Positions 35,944 to 44,299 of a DNA stretch of 64,000 bases are shown here, piece by piece (position 1 is the stretch's first letter; each line of letters opens with the position of its first letter). A program made the translations under genes and the position numbers. The stretch comes from JALOLG01 sp963722415. Its GTDB lineage: Bacteria; Actinomycetota; Acidimicrobiia; Acidimicrobiales; Ilumatobacteraceae. The notes beneath the pieces were generated by a model that saw only the letters and a program-made list of their open reading frames with translations, ran no database searches and was not told the origin of the DNA. The DNA is taken from contig CAVRNI010000055.1 of the NCBI GenBank assembly GCA_963722415.1, positions 124,001-188,000 of the forward strand, given 5' to 3'.

Positions 35944-37112
35944 ACGGCCACCGTCGCGCGGGCGCGGCGGTGATGGCGTGACGTCAGGAGCCGAACCGGC
36001 GCGGCCACCGGGAACGTGAGCGGCAGCCGGCTGAGCAGCAGACTCACCGCGTCGGCCCGTGTGTGCACGCTCCCGTCCCGATCGACGAGCGTGATCACCG
36101 GCTCCGACGGGGCCACGCGCACAACATCGAAACGGCCGAACCAGTCACCGGCGCGCACGAGGGCGATGACGACACGGCTCGTCGACGGATCTCCGCCGAC
36201 GCGGACGATGCGGTCGCGAGTCGACGGCGTCGCCCAGATGGCGAGCGCGGCGATGGCCACATAGCTGAACACCTCCACCGAAGCGCTGATTTCGATGAGC
36301 AGGTGGAAGACGATGGCCACCCACACCGCGGCGAGGCGTGTGCGGCCGAGCCACAGCCCGACGCCGACGAACAGTTCCGTGAACACCGCCGCCGGCCCGA
36401 CGATGTAATACAGCCACCGTTCCGTGAGGAGGTCGACCGCCCAGGCTGGCAGCGGCGTCGGTTCCAGCACGTACTGGTAGCGCACGACGCGGTCCCACAA
36501 CACGAGTCCGCCGAACCAGTCGGGATCGACGAGCTTGCTGAACCCCGACGCCAGGTAGACGAGGCACACCTGGGCGCGCAAGAGCCACAGCGGCCAGAGT
36601 GCCGCGACGTCGGACACCGGGCGACCACGGCGCCGGCGCCACCAGGCATCGACCGACAACACCCGGCCCGCCGGCAGCAGGGCGACGCCGCCGAGGACGA
36701 TGACGAGGAACACCCGGTTGTGGCGGAAGTGCGTCTGGCTGAGGAGCAGGTTGCCGGCGACGACGGCAAACGTCGTGACCGTCGCGACCCGGGTCCACAA
36801 CCCGATCGTCGTGAGCACCGCGGCGGCGGCGCCCACCCACAGGAGGGCGAACCACATCCGGTCCGGCACGTGCGGCAGCCACGAGATGAACGGCGCCCAG
36901 AAGTGGTCGTCGTACGAGATCCCGTCACGCGCATCCCGGAGAAAGGGGCGCAGGTGGAGCAGTGTGATCGGGCCGATCGCGATCCGGAGAACGGCGACCG
37001 CGCGAACGCTGCCCGACCAGTCGAGCACCGCATCCCACGACGAGCGTTGTTCGACTCCACGGGCGGGAACGTCGAGTGCCTCGCTCACGACGCTGCTCGT
37101 GGCCCCTGTCAT
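35940..37112 (-). CDS. HTTM (vitamin K-dependent carboxylase-like) membrane protein with degenerate DCC-like tail
   Basis: The 390-residue protein has many membrane segments and the HTTM pattern, including AVAVLRIAIGPITLLHLRPF, QTHFRHNRVFLVIVLGG and LVYLASGFSKLVDPDWFGG. The HTTM domain is the membrane part of vitamin K gamma-carboxylase, and bacterial members are mostly uncharacterised. The C-terminal about 85 residues (LVDRDGSVHTRADAVSLLLSRLP) resemble the DCC/DUF393 thiol-disulfide domain. The DGDCxxC active site is here GGDPSTS, without cysteine. It is preceded by a small membrane protein and overlaps the toroid gene. The ATG at 37112 is chosen; the frame stays open upstream but is non-coding there. 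Confidence 0.75.
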   Translation of the reverse strand: MTGATSSVVSEALDVPARGVEQRSSWDAVLDWSGSVRAVAVLRIAIGPITLLHLRPFLRDARDGISYDDHFWAPFISWLPHVPDRMWFALLWVGAAAAVLTTIGLWTRVATVTTFAVVAGNLLLSQTHFRHNRVFLVIVLGGVALLPAGRVLSVDAWWRRRRGRPVSDVAALWPLWLLRAQVCLVYLASGFSKLVDPDWFGGLVLWDRVVRYQYVLEPTPLPAWAVDLLTERWLYYIVGPAAVFTELFVGVGLWLGRTRLAAVWVAIVFHLLIEISASVEVFSYVAIAALAIWATPSTRDRIVRVGGDPSTSRVVIALVRAGDWFGRFDVVRVAPSEPVITLVDRDGSVHTRADAVSLLLSRLPLTFPVAAPVRLLTSRHHRRARATVAV

Positions 37113-37122
37113 GGCGCTCCCG

Positions 37123-37632
37123 TCATGGCACAGGACGCTCGACGCTGCGCAACACCGTGACCGTCGGGCCGCGGGTGTTCTCGAAGGTGGTGACGGTGGC
37201 TTCCAGGTAGCGCGTCTCGTGATCGTCCGGCGTGTGCGTGGCCACCCAATCGAGGGCCTCGTCGAGAAAGTCGACGGTGGCCCCCACACCCATGTAGGCG
37301 TGCCGCAGGCGGCTCGGTCCCTGCAGGGCAGCCATGCCGACGAGCTCGTTCCAGTCGTAACCCGCCCATCCACCGCTGATCGGCACCCGGTCACCGGTCC
37401 GCGTGACACGGACGATGTCGGCCTGCCACGTGCTCGACTCGTTGAACGGCTGGAACGCGAAGAACTTGTGTGGATCGCGGTAGCCGTTGATCGCAAAGCC
37501 GATCTGCACGCCCAGGACGGCGATGATGAACCCCGTCACCAGTCGCCGGCGCCGGCGCCCCACATCAACCTCGCGCCGGTCCACCGGCCCGATTCTGCCA
37601 GACCGCCGAAAGCGCCCGAAGGCAACGCTCAA
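37123..37632 (-). CDS. Small membrane-anchored protein, HTTM partner
   Basis: The 169-residue protein has one N-terminal helix (about 31-50, LVTGFIIAVLGVQIGFAING) and an extracytoplasmic domain with HKFFAFQPFNESSTWQADIVRV. I do not place it in a named family with certainty; similar short proteins are found beside HTTM genes. The start is a TTG overlapping the DUF3040 stop (TTGA), and the HTTM gene begins 10 bp after its stop. It probably works with the HTTM protein at the membrane (inference from coupling). Confidence 0.65.
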   Translation of the reverse strand: MSVAFGRFRRSGRIGPVDRREVDVGRRRRRLVTGFIIAVLGVQIGFAINGYRDPHKFFAFQPFNESSTWQADIVRVTRTGDRVPISGGWAGYDWNELVGMAALQGPSRLRHAYMGVGATVDFLDEALDWVATHTPDDHETRYLEATVTTFENTRGPTVTVLRSVERPVP

Positions 37633-37955
37633 TCGTCGGAGCGACGGCCCGGACGGCGAGCGCCGCCGAGCCAGGCGCTGATCGGGAGCGCCCCGAGGCG
37701 CTCACGGCCCAACACCCGGATCTCGGATTCGAGCAGCACCGCCATCACGAGGACGGCGACGAACCCGGCGAAGGCCAGCCAGAAGCTGACCGCCAACCCG
37801 GCGATCGTCAGGGCCAGCCCGGCGACGAGTCCGATGAGCAGCAACACGAGGCGTCGCCGTGAAACCCTGTAGCCGCGGTTCGAGAACGTGGGGTCCTGTT
37901 CGAGTTCCTGCTCGATCTGGCGGAGGATCCGCTGTTCGTCCTCAGAGAGTGGCAT
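37629..37955 (-). CDS. DUF3040 membrane protein
   Basis: The 108-residue protein opens with MPLSEDEQRILRQIEQELEQDP, the DUF3040 signature, followed by two membrane helices (about 37-80). DUF3040 is restricted to actinobacteria, often lies beside dinB as here, and has no known function. It overlaps the next gene by four bases and so heads the HTTM operon. dinB ends 66 bp upstream on the same strand. Confidence 0.88.
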   Translation of the reverse strand: MPLSEDEQRILRQIEQELEQDPTFSNRGYRVSRRRLVLLLIGLVAGLALTIAGLAVSFWLAFAGFVAVLVMAVLLESEIRVLGRERLGALPISAWLGGARRPGRRSDD

Positions 37956-38021
37956 AGGTCATCCCGACTCGCGGCTGCGCCCCATCATCGCACGTCCGAC
38001 TCTCCGGCTCAACGCGCTGTC

Positions 38022-39332
38022 TCAACCGGCCGGATGATCCGGATCCGGGCTGTCATCACTGTGGGTGACGCCGTGGACGTCATGATCAGGCCCCCACTGC
38101 TGGGCACCTGGCCGTACGAGGCGCAAACCACTGCGTCCGACGGAGCTGGCGGGACCGATCGCCAGCGCCCCGAAACGTTCCCGGATCTCGTCGACGGTGC
38201 CGGCAGCACGCCGCGTCGACGACGTGCGAGCCGACGCGTCACCGGCGTCGAGGAGGCTGAGTTGGTGGACCGGTTCGCCGAAGTTGCTGGTCGAGACGCC
38301 GAGCAGGCGGACGCCTCCCGTCGGGTCGATCCGATCGAGCAGCGGCCGCAGCGCGGCGACGATCGAAGGGCCGGTGTCGACCGGTTCGGTTCCCGTCGTG
38401 GACCGCGTGATGGTCTCGAAGCCGGCGAACCGCACCTTGAGGGTCAGGGTCCGGGCGCCGGTGTGCCGTTCCCGCAGGCGGGAGGCGACCGCGTCGCACA
38501 GCCGCACCAGTTCGCGATCGAGATCGGCCGGGTCGTGCAGGTCGTGGGCGAACGTCTCCTCGTGGCCGATCGATTTGAGCTCGCGGTTGACCTCGACCGG
38601 GCGGTCGTCGATCCCCCGCGACAGGTTGAGCAGGTGGGCGCCGTTCGCCTTGCCGAGGCTGGCGATCACCCCCGACTCGTGCATCGCGGCGAGATCGCCG
38701 ACGGTGCGGATGCCGAGCCGCTGGAGCCGCTCGAGGGTGACCGGTCCGACGCCCCACAGGCGCTCGACCGGGAGTGGGTGCAGGAACTCGAGCTCGCGTC
38801 CGGCCACGACCTCGACCACGCCCGGACCCGGATCGATACGGTCGGGATGGGCGACGGGTTTCGCCTCCACCGACGCCAGCTTGGCGAGGAACTTGTTCGG
38901 CGCCACGCCGACCGAGCAGCCCAGGCCGAGCTCCGTACGCACGTCGTCACGGATCCGTCCGGCGATCGCGACCCCGTCGCCGAACAGCCTGGTCGCTCCC
39001 GTGACGTCGAGGAACGCCTCGTCGAGCGCGAGCGGCTCGACGATCGGCGTGAAGCGTCCGAAGATCTCGTGCACGTCGCGGCTCACGGTCGAGTACAGCT
39101 GATGGTCGCCGGGGAGGAACACCGCGTGCGGGCAGCGGCGCCTGGCGACGGTCGACGGCATCGCCGAGGTGACGCCGAACCGTCGGGCTTCGTACGACGC
39201 CGCGGCGACGACGCCACGCGGTCCGGTACCGCCGACCACGACCGGTTGACCGACCAGCTCAGGACGGCGGCGCAGCTCGACCGACACGTAGAACGCGTCC
39301 ATGTCGACGTGCAGCACGACACGACCGCTCAT
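38022..39332 (-). CDS. dinB: DNA polymerase IV (Y-family, translesion)
   Basis: DinB copies past damaged bases. The 436-residue protein has the catalytic motifs VDMDAFYVSVE and LDEAFLDVTG (SIDE-type), the VAPNKFLAKLAS loop and the LWGVGP helix-hairpin-helix. It also has a C-terminal beta-clamp motif HQLSLLD. The tail GAQQWGPDHDVHG is typical of actinobacterial DinB proteins. A LexA-type box lies 36 bp upstream of the ATG, so induction by DNA damage is likely. Confidence 0.96.
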   Translation of the reverse strand: MSGRVVLHVDMDAFYVSVELRRRPELVGQPVVVGGTGPRGVVAAASYEARRFGVTSAMPSTVARRRCPHAVFLPGDHQLYSTVSRDVHEIFGRFTPIVEPLALDEAFLDVTGATRLFGDGVAIAGRIRDDVRTELGLGCSVGVAPNKFLAKLASVEAKPVAHPDRIDPGPGVVEVVAGRELEFLHPLPVERLWGVGPVTLERLQRLGIRTVGDLAAMHESGVIASLGKANGAHLLNLSRGIDDRPVEVNRELKSIGHEETFAHDLHDPADLDRELVRLCDAVASRLRERHTGARTLTLKVRFAGFETITRSTTGTEPVDTGPSIVAALRPLLDRIDPTGGVRLLGVSTSNFGEPVHQLSLLDAGDASARTSSTRRAAGTVDEIRERFGALAIGPASSVGRSGLRLVRPGAQQWGPDHDVHGVTHSDDSPDPDHPAG

Positions 39333-39367
39333 GGGACGCGAGTCTCGCAGATCGATCCGAGCCGCTG

Positions 39368-39383
39368 CGGAACATCTGTTCGC
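39368..39383. promoter_or_regulatory. LexA (SOS) box upstream of dinB
   Basis: GGAACATCTGTTCG contains GAAC-N3-TGTTC, the core of the actinobacterial SOS box (consensus TCGAACRNNTGTTCGA), 36 bp ahead of dinB. Confidence 0.7.
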
Positions 39384-39422
39384 CGAACGTCCTGCTCGTA
39401 GCGGTGCTCGTCGGCGGTGCCG

Positions 39423-40160
39423 TCAGCCGCCGCTGCGGCGACGCTGACGCCGGCCACGGCGATCGGCGAGCCACAGCCGGGCGACGAGCAGGACGGCCTC
39501 GTTCACGATCCCCTTCGACATCTTCGACTCACCCTGGCTGCGCTCCCGGAACGTGATCGGGAACTCCACGATCTTGCCGCCCGCCCGGACGAGCCGATGC
39601 GTCATCTCGATCTGGAAGCCGTAGCCCTCGGCCTGCACCGACTCGAAGTCCATCCGTGACAGCGCCGTGCTCCGGTAGGCGCGATAGCCCGCCGTGGCAT
39701 CGTTGACCGCCAGCCCGAGCACACCCGCGGCGTAGCGGTTCCCCCACCGCGACAGCCAGCGCCGCCGCCACGGCCAGTTCTGGGTCAGGCCACCTGGTAC
39801 GTACCGGCTGCCGATCGCGAGGTCGGCGCCATGCTCGATGTTGGCGACCAGGGCGGGCAAGACCTCCGGGTCGTGCGACAGGTCGGCGTCGATCTGCACG
39901 CAGATGTCGGCACCCATCTCGATCGCCGCCCGCAGCCCTGCTCGATACGCCGTGCCGAGGCCCGACTTGTGTCCACGCTCGATCACCGAGATGCCGCCGA
40001 GTGTTTCGCCGAGCTTGCGCGCCCGCTCGGCCGTGCCGTCGGGGCTGCCGTCATCGACCACCACGATGTCGATCGAGGGCACGACGGTGCGGAGCGCGCC
40101 GAACAGGATCTCGATGTTGTCCGCCTCGTTGAAGGTCGGCACCACGGCCACGACGCGCAC
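39423..40160 (-). CDS. Polyprenol-phosphate mannosyltransferase (GT2)
   Basis: This enzyme moves mannose from GDP-mannose to polyprenyl phosphate, supplying mannose for lipoglycans or protein O-mannosylation. The 245-residue GT2 protein has VVPTFNEADNIE, VVDDGSPDGTAE, the DADLSHDPEVLP metal motif and SRYVPGG, and ends after the GESKMSKGIV block. All are typical of the Dpm1/Ppm1 catalytic domain. No membrane domain is fused, as in many actinobacteria. TATCCT lies 8 nt before the ATG. Confidence 0.93.
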   Translation of the reverse strand: MRVVAVVPTFNEADNIEILFGALRTVVPSIDIVVVDDGSPDGTAERARKLGETLGGISVIERGHKSGLGTAYRAGLRAAIEMGADICVQIDADLSHDPEVLPALVANIEHGADLAIGSRYVPGGLTQNWPWRRRWLSRWGNRYAAGVLGLAVNDATAGYRAYRSTALSRMDFESVQAEGYGFQIEMTHRLVRAGGKIVEFPITFRERSQGESKMSKGIVNEAVLLVARLWLADRRGRRQRRRSGG

Positions 40161-40168
40161 GGCGCCGA

Positions 40169-40174
40169 AGGATA
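40169..40174 (-). promoter_or_regulatory. Putative -10 element of the mannosyltransferase gene
   Basis: TATCCT on the minus strand lies 8 nt before the ATG at 40160. Confidence 0.45.
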
Positions 40175-40189
40175 GGCGGGTCGGACACC

Positions 40190-40195
40190 TACACT
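40190..40195 (+). promoter_or_regulatory. Putative -10 element of the 40205 gene
   Basis: TACACT lies 9 nt before the ATG at 40205; it is back to back with the mannosyltransferase promoter in a 44-bp gap. Confidence 0.4.
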
Positions 40196-40204
40196 CGGGA
40201 CGCC

Positions 40205-40486
40205 ATGACCGAGCCGCGTGCCCTCTCGGCGATCCCCTCCCCGGCGGCCAGGATCGTTGCGTTCGTCGGCATCCTGCTCGGTGGCTTGGCCGGAGGGTTG
40301 ATCGGGTACGCGCTCGTCGACCTCCAGTGCGATGGCGACTGCGGTCTCGCCAAGGGGCTCGGCATCTTCGCCGGCGCCGTGATCGCGGCGGGTGGCATGG
40401 CCGTCGTCGCCGTGCTCGTGCTGCGGGCCATGGGTGAATGGCGCGAGATCAGCGACCGCGAGTCCGCCGGCCACGCGCCCCGGTGA
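40205..40486 (+). CDS. Small two-helix membrane protein, unknown function
   Basis: The 93-residue protein has two membrane segments (about 15-38 and 49-73) flanking a short loop with two cysteines (LQCDGDCGLAKG). It ends in a polar tail. I do not recognise a family. It is probably cotranscribed with the inositol monophosphatase that starts 11 bp after its stop. Confidence 0.65.
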   Translation: MTEPRALSAIPSPAARIVAFVGILLGGLAGGLIGYALVDLQCDGDCGLAKGLGIFAGAVIAAGGMAVVAVLVLRAMGEWREISDRESAGHAPR

Positions 40487-40496
40487 CACGTCACGG

Positions 40497-41330
40497 ATGA
40501 AGGACTCACCCGCGATGAAGGGTTCACCGATCGAAGCCAACGGGCCCGACGACCCGGACGCGCTGCTCGAGCTCGCGACCCGCGTCGCCCGCGAGGCCGG
40601 AGCCCTGGCCCTGACCGGCAGGCGCGGCTCGGTGCTCGAGCGGGTCACCAAGTCGTCGACCACCGACCTCGTGACGCAACACGACCGCGCCGCCGAGGCC
40701 CTGATCGTCGGACAGCTGCGCACCGAACGTCCGACCGACGCGATCGTCGGCGAGGAGGGCGCGATGCTCGACGGGACGAGCGGGTACGCCTGGTTCCTCG
40801 ATCCCATCGACGGCACGACGAACTTCGTCTACGACCTGCCGGCCTGGTGCACCTCGGTCGCCGTTGCGTACCACGGCTCGACCGTCGCCGGGGCGGTCTA
40901 CGTCCCGGTTGCCGACGAGATGTTCGCCGCCCGGCTGGGCGGCGGCGCGACGCTCGACGGCCGGCCGATCCGGTGCAGCGTCGAGACCGACCTGTCGCTG
41001 GCGCTCGTCGCCACCGGCTTCTCGTACGTTCCGGTCAGGCGCGGCGTGCAGGCAGCTGCGATCGCCCGGCTGATCGCCGAGATCCGTGACATCCGCCGGT
41101 CGGGGTCGGCGGCGATCGATCTGTGCTGGGCGGCCGCCGGGCGGGTCGACGCCTACTTCGAGGAGCATCTGAACTCCTGGGACGCCGCCGCCGGCGAGCT
41201 GATCGCCCGCGAGGCGGGATGCACGACGAGCGATTTCGACGGCGGTCCATCCGATCCGTCCAACATCGTCGTGGCCGCGCCCGGGATCCACGCCGCGCTC
41301 CTCGACGTCATCCGCCGCAGCCTCGACTGA
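40497..41330 (+). CDS. Inositol monophosphatase family protein
   Basis: These Mg-dependent, Li-sensitive phosphatases dephosphorylate inositol-1-phosphate or related phosphates. The protein of about 277 residues has the metal motifs GEEGA (Glu), DPIDGTTNF and WDAAAGELIAREAG. Actinobacteria need inositol for phosphatidylinositol and mycothiol, and the neighbouring mannosyltransferase fits lipoglycan synthesis; histidinol-phosphatase activity is an alternative. ATG 40497 or ATG 40515 may be the start; the second has GAAGGA upstream. Confidence 0.9.
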   Translation: MKDSPAMKGSPIEANGPDDPDALLELATRVAREAGALALTGRRGSVLERVTKSSTTDLVTQHDRAAEALIVGQLRTERPTDAIVGEEGAMLDGTSGYAWFLDPIDGTTNFVYDLPAWCTSVAVAYHGSTVAGAVYVPVADEMFAARLGGGATLDGRPIRCSVETDLSLALVATGFSYVPVRRGVQAAAIARLIAEIRDIRRSGSAAIDLCWAAAGRVDAYFEEHLNSWDAAAGELIAREAGCTTSDFDGGPSDPSNIVVAAPGIHAALLDVIRRSLD

Positions 41331-41423
41331 ACGTCGCGGCTCGGCGCTGAGCAGGCGCTCCGCCCCGTCCTTGTCACGGTGATTGTCACGCATGGTGGCC
41401 GGAATGGCGCCCGATGGGCCATC

Positions 41424-42113
41424 ATGGGGGCGGTGGGTACACGCATCCTTGCCGTTGAAGACGACGAACGGATCCGCTCGGCGGTCAAGCTCGCTCTCGA
41501 GGACGAGGGTTGGACGGTCGACGAGGCCAGCAGCGGGGAGGTCGCGATCGACCAGTTCGCGCGCAACGCGCCCGATGTGGTGCTGATCGACATCATGCTG
41601 CCCGGCATCGACGGCTTCGAGTTGTGCCGCACGCTGCGCAAGACGAGCGACGTGCCGATCGTGATGGTGACGGCGCGCAACGACACCCACGACGTCGTCG
41701 CCGGGCTCGAGGCGGGGGCCGACGACTACCTCACCAAGCCGTTCGCCCCGAAGGAGTTGTCGGCGCGCATCCGCGCCCTGTTGCGCCGCATCCGGCCGAC
41801 GTCGCAGTCGCACGCCCGGCTCTTGTTCGGCGACCTGGAGTTGATCCCGGAAGAGGGCAAGGTGCTGCGCAGCGGCGAGGAGGTGCACCTCACCAAGACC
41901 GAGTTCCGGTTGCTGTGCGAGCTCGCCGAGAACCCGGGCAAGGTGTTCAGTCGTGAAGCCCTCCTCGACAAGGTGTGGGGCTACGACTACTTCGGAGACG
42001 GCCGTCTCGTCGACGTCCACGTGCGCCGCCTGCGCACCAAGGTCGAGGCCGATCCGGCGAACCCGCGTCACGTCGTGACCGTGCGTGGGCTCGGATACCG
42101 TCTCCAGACGTGA
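41424..42113 (+). CDS. OmpR-family response regulator (MtrA-like)
   Basis: The protein is 229 residues: a receiver domain with the acidic pocket VEDDE, phospho-acceptor Asp near residue 56 (VLIDIMLPG) and Lys in DDYLTKPF, then an OmpR winged helix ending HVRRLRTKVEAD...VRGLGYRL. The following histidine kinase and GerMN lipoprotein reproduce the mtrA-mtrB-lpqB order that links cell-wall state to division in actinobacteria. The start is ATG 41424 or GTG 41433, the latter preceded by a G-rich site. Confidence 0.92.
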   Translation: MGAVGTRILAVEDDERIRSAVKLALEDEGWTVDEASSGEVAIDQFARNAPDVVLIDIMLPGIDGFELCRTLRKTSDVPIVMVTARNDTHDVVAGLEAGADDYLTKPFAPKELSARIRALLRRIRPTSQSHARLLFGDLELIPEEGKVLRSGEEVHLTKTEFRLLCELAENPGKVFSREALLDKVWGYDYFGDGRLVDVHVRRLRTKVEADPANPRHVVTVRGLGYRLQT

Positions 42114-43651
42114 CCGTACCCGCCGCCCTGGTCTCGGGCGACGAGTCGACAAAGACCTGGCGGGCGCGCGATCTCCTCTCGCGAATGTTCCGCCGCCCGG
42201 CTCGCGGGCGGCGCTCCGCGCTCGGGCTCCGGCGCCGGATCCTGCTGATCTTCACGCTCGGATCGATGACCCTGTCGGCGTTCCTCGCGTTCACGACGTA
42301 CGGGTTCACCCGCTCGAACGTGGTCCAGCAGCGCGACCGCGACAGCGTCGACGCGGCCCGCCTCCACGCGGCGACGGTGCAGGCGTTGCTCGCGGGCAAT
42401 CCACTCAGCACGCGGGCGGCGATCGCGGCCCTCGAGGGGTTCGGCGTGCAGCGCGGCATCATCTGGTACAACGACGCTCCGAGTGGCGGCTCGCCGCCGT
42501 ACGACTTCACGACGATCCCGCAACCGCTCCTCGACCGGGTGATGAACGACAAGGTGCCGGCGCGCATGACGGTGCACGTCGGGAACCAACCCACCATCGT
42601 CGTCGGCTGGCCACTCCAGGGCGACGACGCCTACTTCGAGTTCTTCAGCCTCGACGAGGTCAACAGCACGCTCGAGAGCATCCGGCTGTCGCTGTTGTTC
42701 GCCGGGATCATCACCACTGGGCTCGGTGTCCTGCTCGGCGTCTTCGCCGCCCGGCGCGCCGTGCGGCCCGTGCGCGTCGCCGCCCAGGCGGCCAAGGCGA
42801 TCGCCGGTGGGCGTCTCGACACGCGCCTCGAACCGACCGACGACCCCGACCTCAGCGTGCTCGCCAACTCGTTCAACGACATGGCATCGGCACTGCAACT
42901 GCGCATCGAGCGCGACGCACGATTCGCGTCCGACGTGAGCCATGAGCTCCGCTCGCCGCTCATGACGTTGGCGGCGTCGATCGAGGTCATGGAGGGCAGA
43001 CGCGACGAGATGCCCGAGCGCGCGCAGGCCGCGCTCGACCTCCTGAGTGGCGACGTCACGCGGTTCCAGGGTCTCGTCGAGGACCTGCTCGAGATCAGCC
43101 GCTTCGATGCCGGCGCGATCCGATTGCACCTCGAGGAGCTGCTCGTCGCCGAGTTCGTCCGCAACGCGGTCGCCGTCAGCAGCCTTCCCGACACGCGGGT
43201 GACAGTGACCGAACGCGCCGAGCAGGTACTGATCCGCGGCGATCGTCGTCGGTTGGCACGAGTCGTCGCCAACCTCATCGACAACGCCCGCATTCACGGC
43301 GGAGGTGAGCCGGAAGTCGCCATCGCGGTGGCCGACGGTGACGATGCCCCGGTCACCCATGTCCAGATCGCGGTGTCCGATCACGGCACCGGGATCCCCG
43401 TCGACGAGCGCGAGCTGGTGTTCGAGCGGTTCGCTCGCGGCGGCGGAGCCGGTCGCCGCACGGGGAGCGACGGAGCGGGGCTGGGCTTGGCGCTCGTCGA
43501 CGAGCACATCCGAATGCATGGCGGCCGAGTGTGGATCGAGGACCGCACCGATGGTGAACCCGGGGCGCGCTTCGTCCTCGAGTTGCCCGCATCGGAGATC
43601 GCGGACGAGACGGCCGACGCGCTGGATGAAACCTCGGAGTTCGCAGAGTGA
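42110..43651 (+). CDS. Sensor histidine kinase (MtrB-like)
   Basis: The protein is 513 residues, with two membrane helices (about 45-67 and 186-210) around an extracytoplasmic sensor domain, then HAMP. The H-box ASDVSHELRSPLMTL carries the phosphorylated His; N-box NLIDNARIHGG, G1 DHGTGIP and G2 GAGLGLAL follow. It is the cognate kinase of the preceding regulator: its GTG overlaps the regulator stop (GTGA), and its own stop overlaps the lipoprotein start. Confidence 0.93.
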   Translation: MTVPAALVSGDESTKTWRARDLLSRMFRRPARGRRSALGLRRRILLIFTLGSMTLSAFLAFTTYGFTRSNVVQQRDRDSVDAARLHAATVQALLAGNPLSTRAAIAALEGFGVQRGIIWYNDAPSGGSPPYDFTTIPQPLLDRVMNDKVPARMTVHVGNQPTIVVGWPLQGDDAYFEFFSLDEVNSTLESIRLSLLFAGIITTGLGVLLGVFAARRAVRPVRVAAQAAKAIAGGRLDTRLEPTDDPDLSVLANSFNDMASALQLRIERDARFASDVSHELRSPLMTLAASIEVMEGRRDEMPERAQAALDLLSGDVTRFQGLVEDLLEISRFDAGAIRLHLEELLVAEFVRNAVAVSSLPDTRVTVTERAEQVLIRGDRRRLARVVANLIDNARIHGGGEPEVAIAVADGDDAPVTHVQIAVSDHGTGIPVDERELVFERFARGGGAGRRTGSDGAGLGLALVDEHIRMHGGRVWIEDRTDGEPGARFVLELPASEIADETADALDETSEFAE

Positions 43652-44268
43652 GCGCGTCACCGACGAAACGTCTCGTCTGGGTCGTGCTCGCGGCCGTTCT
43701 CGTCGGGACGAGCGGATGTGGCATCGGGCCCGACTCGTCGCCGCGTGATGTCGCTCCCAACGAGCGCAACCTGACGGTGAACGCCGTTTCCGACGGCGAC
43801 GAAGCCGGAGGGACGAGCCGCATCTACCTCGTCGCGCCGAGCGAGGCGGGCGACCCGAGCCTCCTGCGCTCGACCGCGCGTGACGTGGCCGCGGGCCCGA
43901 CGCCGCTGCTCAAATCGCTGTTGGCAGGGCCGAACCCCGACGAGTTGGCGTCACGGCTCGTCACCAACATTCCCCAGGAGACCCAGCTCCTGTCGGCGCG
44001 TTCGTCGGGCGACGTGTTGTTCGTCGATGTCACGCCCGAGATCACCGAGCTGTCGGGCGAACTGCTCGTCCTCGCCGTGGCGCAGATCGTGTTCACCGCC
44101 TCTGAGATCGACGGTGTGAGAGCCGTCCGCCTGCGCGTCGACGGCCAGGATCAGAGTTGGCCGAAGGGCGACGGCGAGACGAACGACGGTGCGCTGACCG
44201 TGTACGACTTCCCCGGGCTCGTGCAGTCGGCGCAACCGCCGTATCCCGCGGTGCCCTCGCCGGGCTGA
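43648..44268 (+). CDS. GerMN-domain lipoprotein (LpqB-like)
   Basis: The 206-residue protein has a signal peptide and lipobox (VLVGTSGC, Cys 24), so it is lipidated and exported. Its single recognised domain is GerMN (VAAGPTPLLKSLLAGPNPDEL through VFVDVTPEI). Mycobacterial LpqB has the same domain, modulates the MtrAB system, and is larger with a beta-propeller; that part is absent here. GTG overlaps the kinase stop, so the three genes form one operon. Confidence 0.85.
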   Translation: MSASPTKRLVWVVLAAVLVGTSGCGIGPDSSPRDVAPNERNLTVNAVSDGDEAGGTSRIYLVAPSEAGDPSLLRSTARDVAAGPTPLLKSLLAGPNPDELASRLVTNIPQETQLLSARSSGDVLFVDVTPEITELSGELLVLAVAQIVFTASEIDGVRAVRLRVDGQDQSWPKGDGETNDGALTVYDFPGLVQSAQPPYPAVPSPG

Positions 44269-44299
44269 CTCACGTCCGAGCGACAGTCGAGCCGACCAA

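Noticed and set aside
44265..44295. Hairpin after the GerMN lipoprotein gene (ggctgact / agtcgagcc)
   Set aside because: The stem needs a bulge and has no T tract; too weak to list as a terminator.
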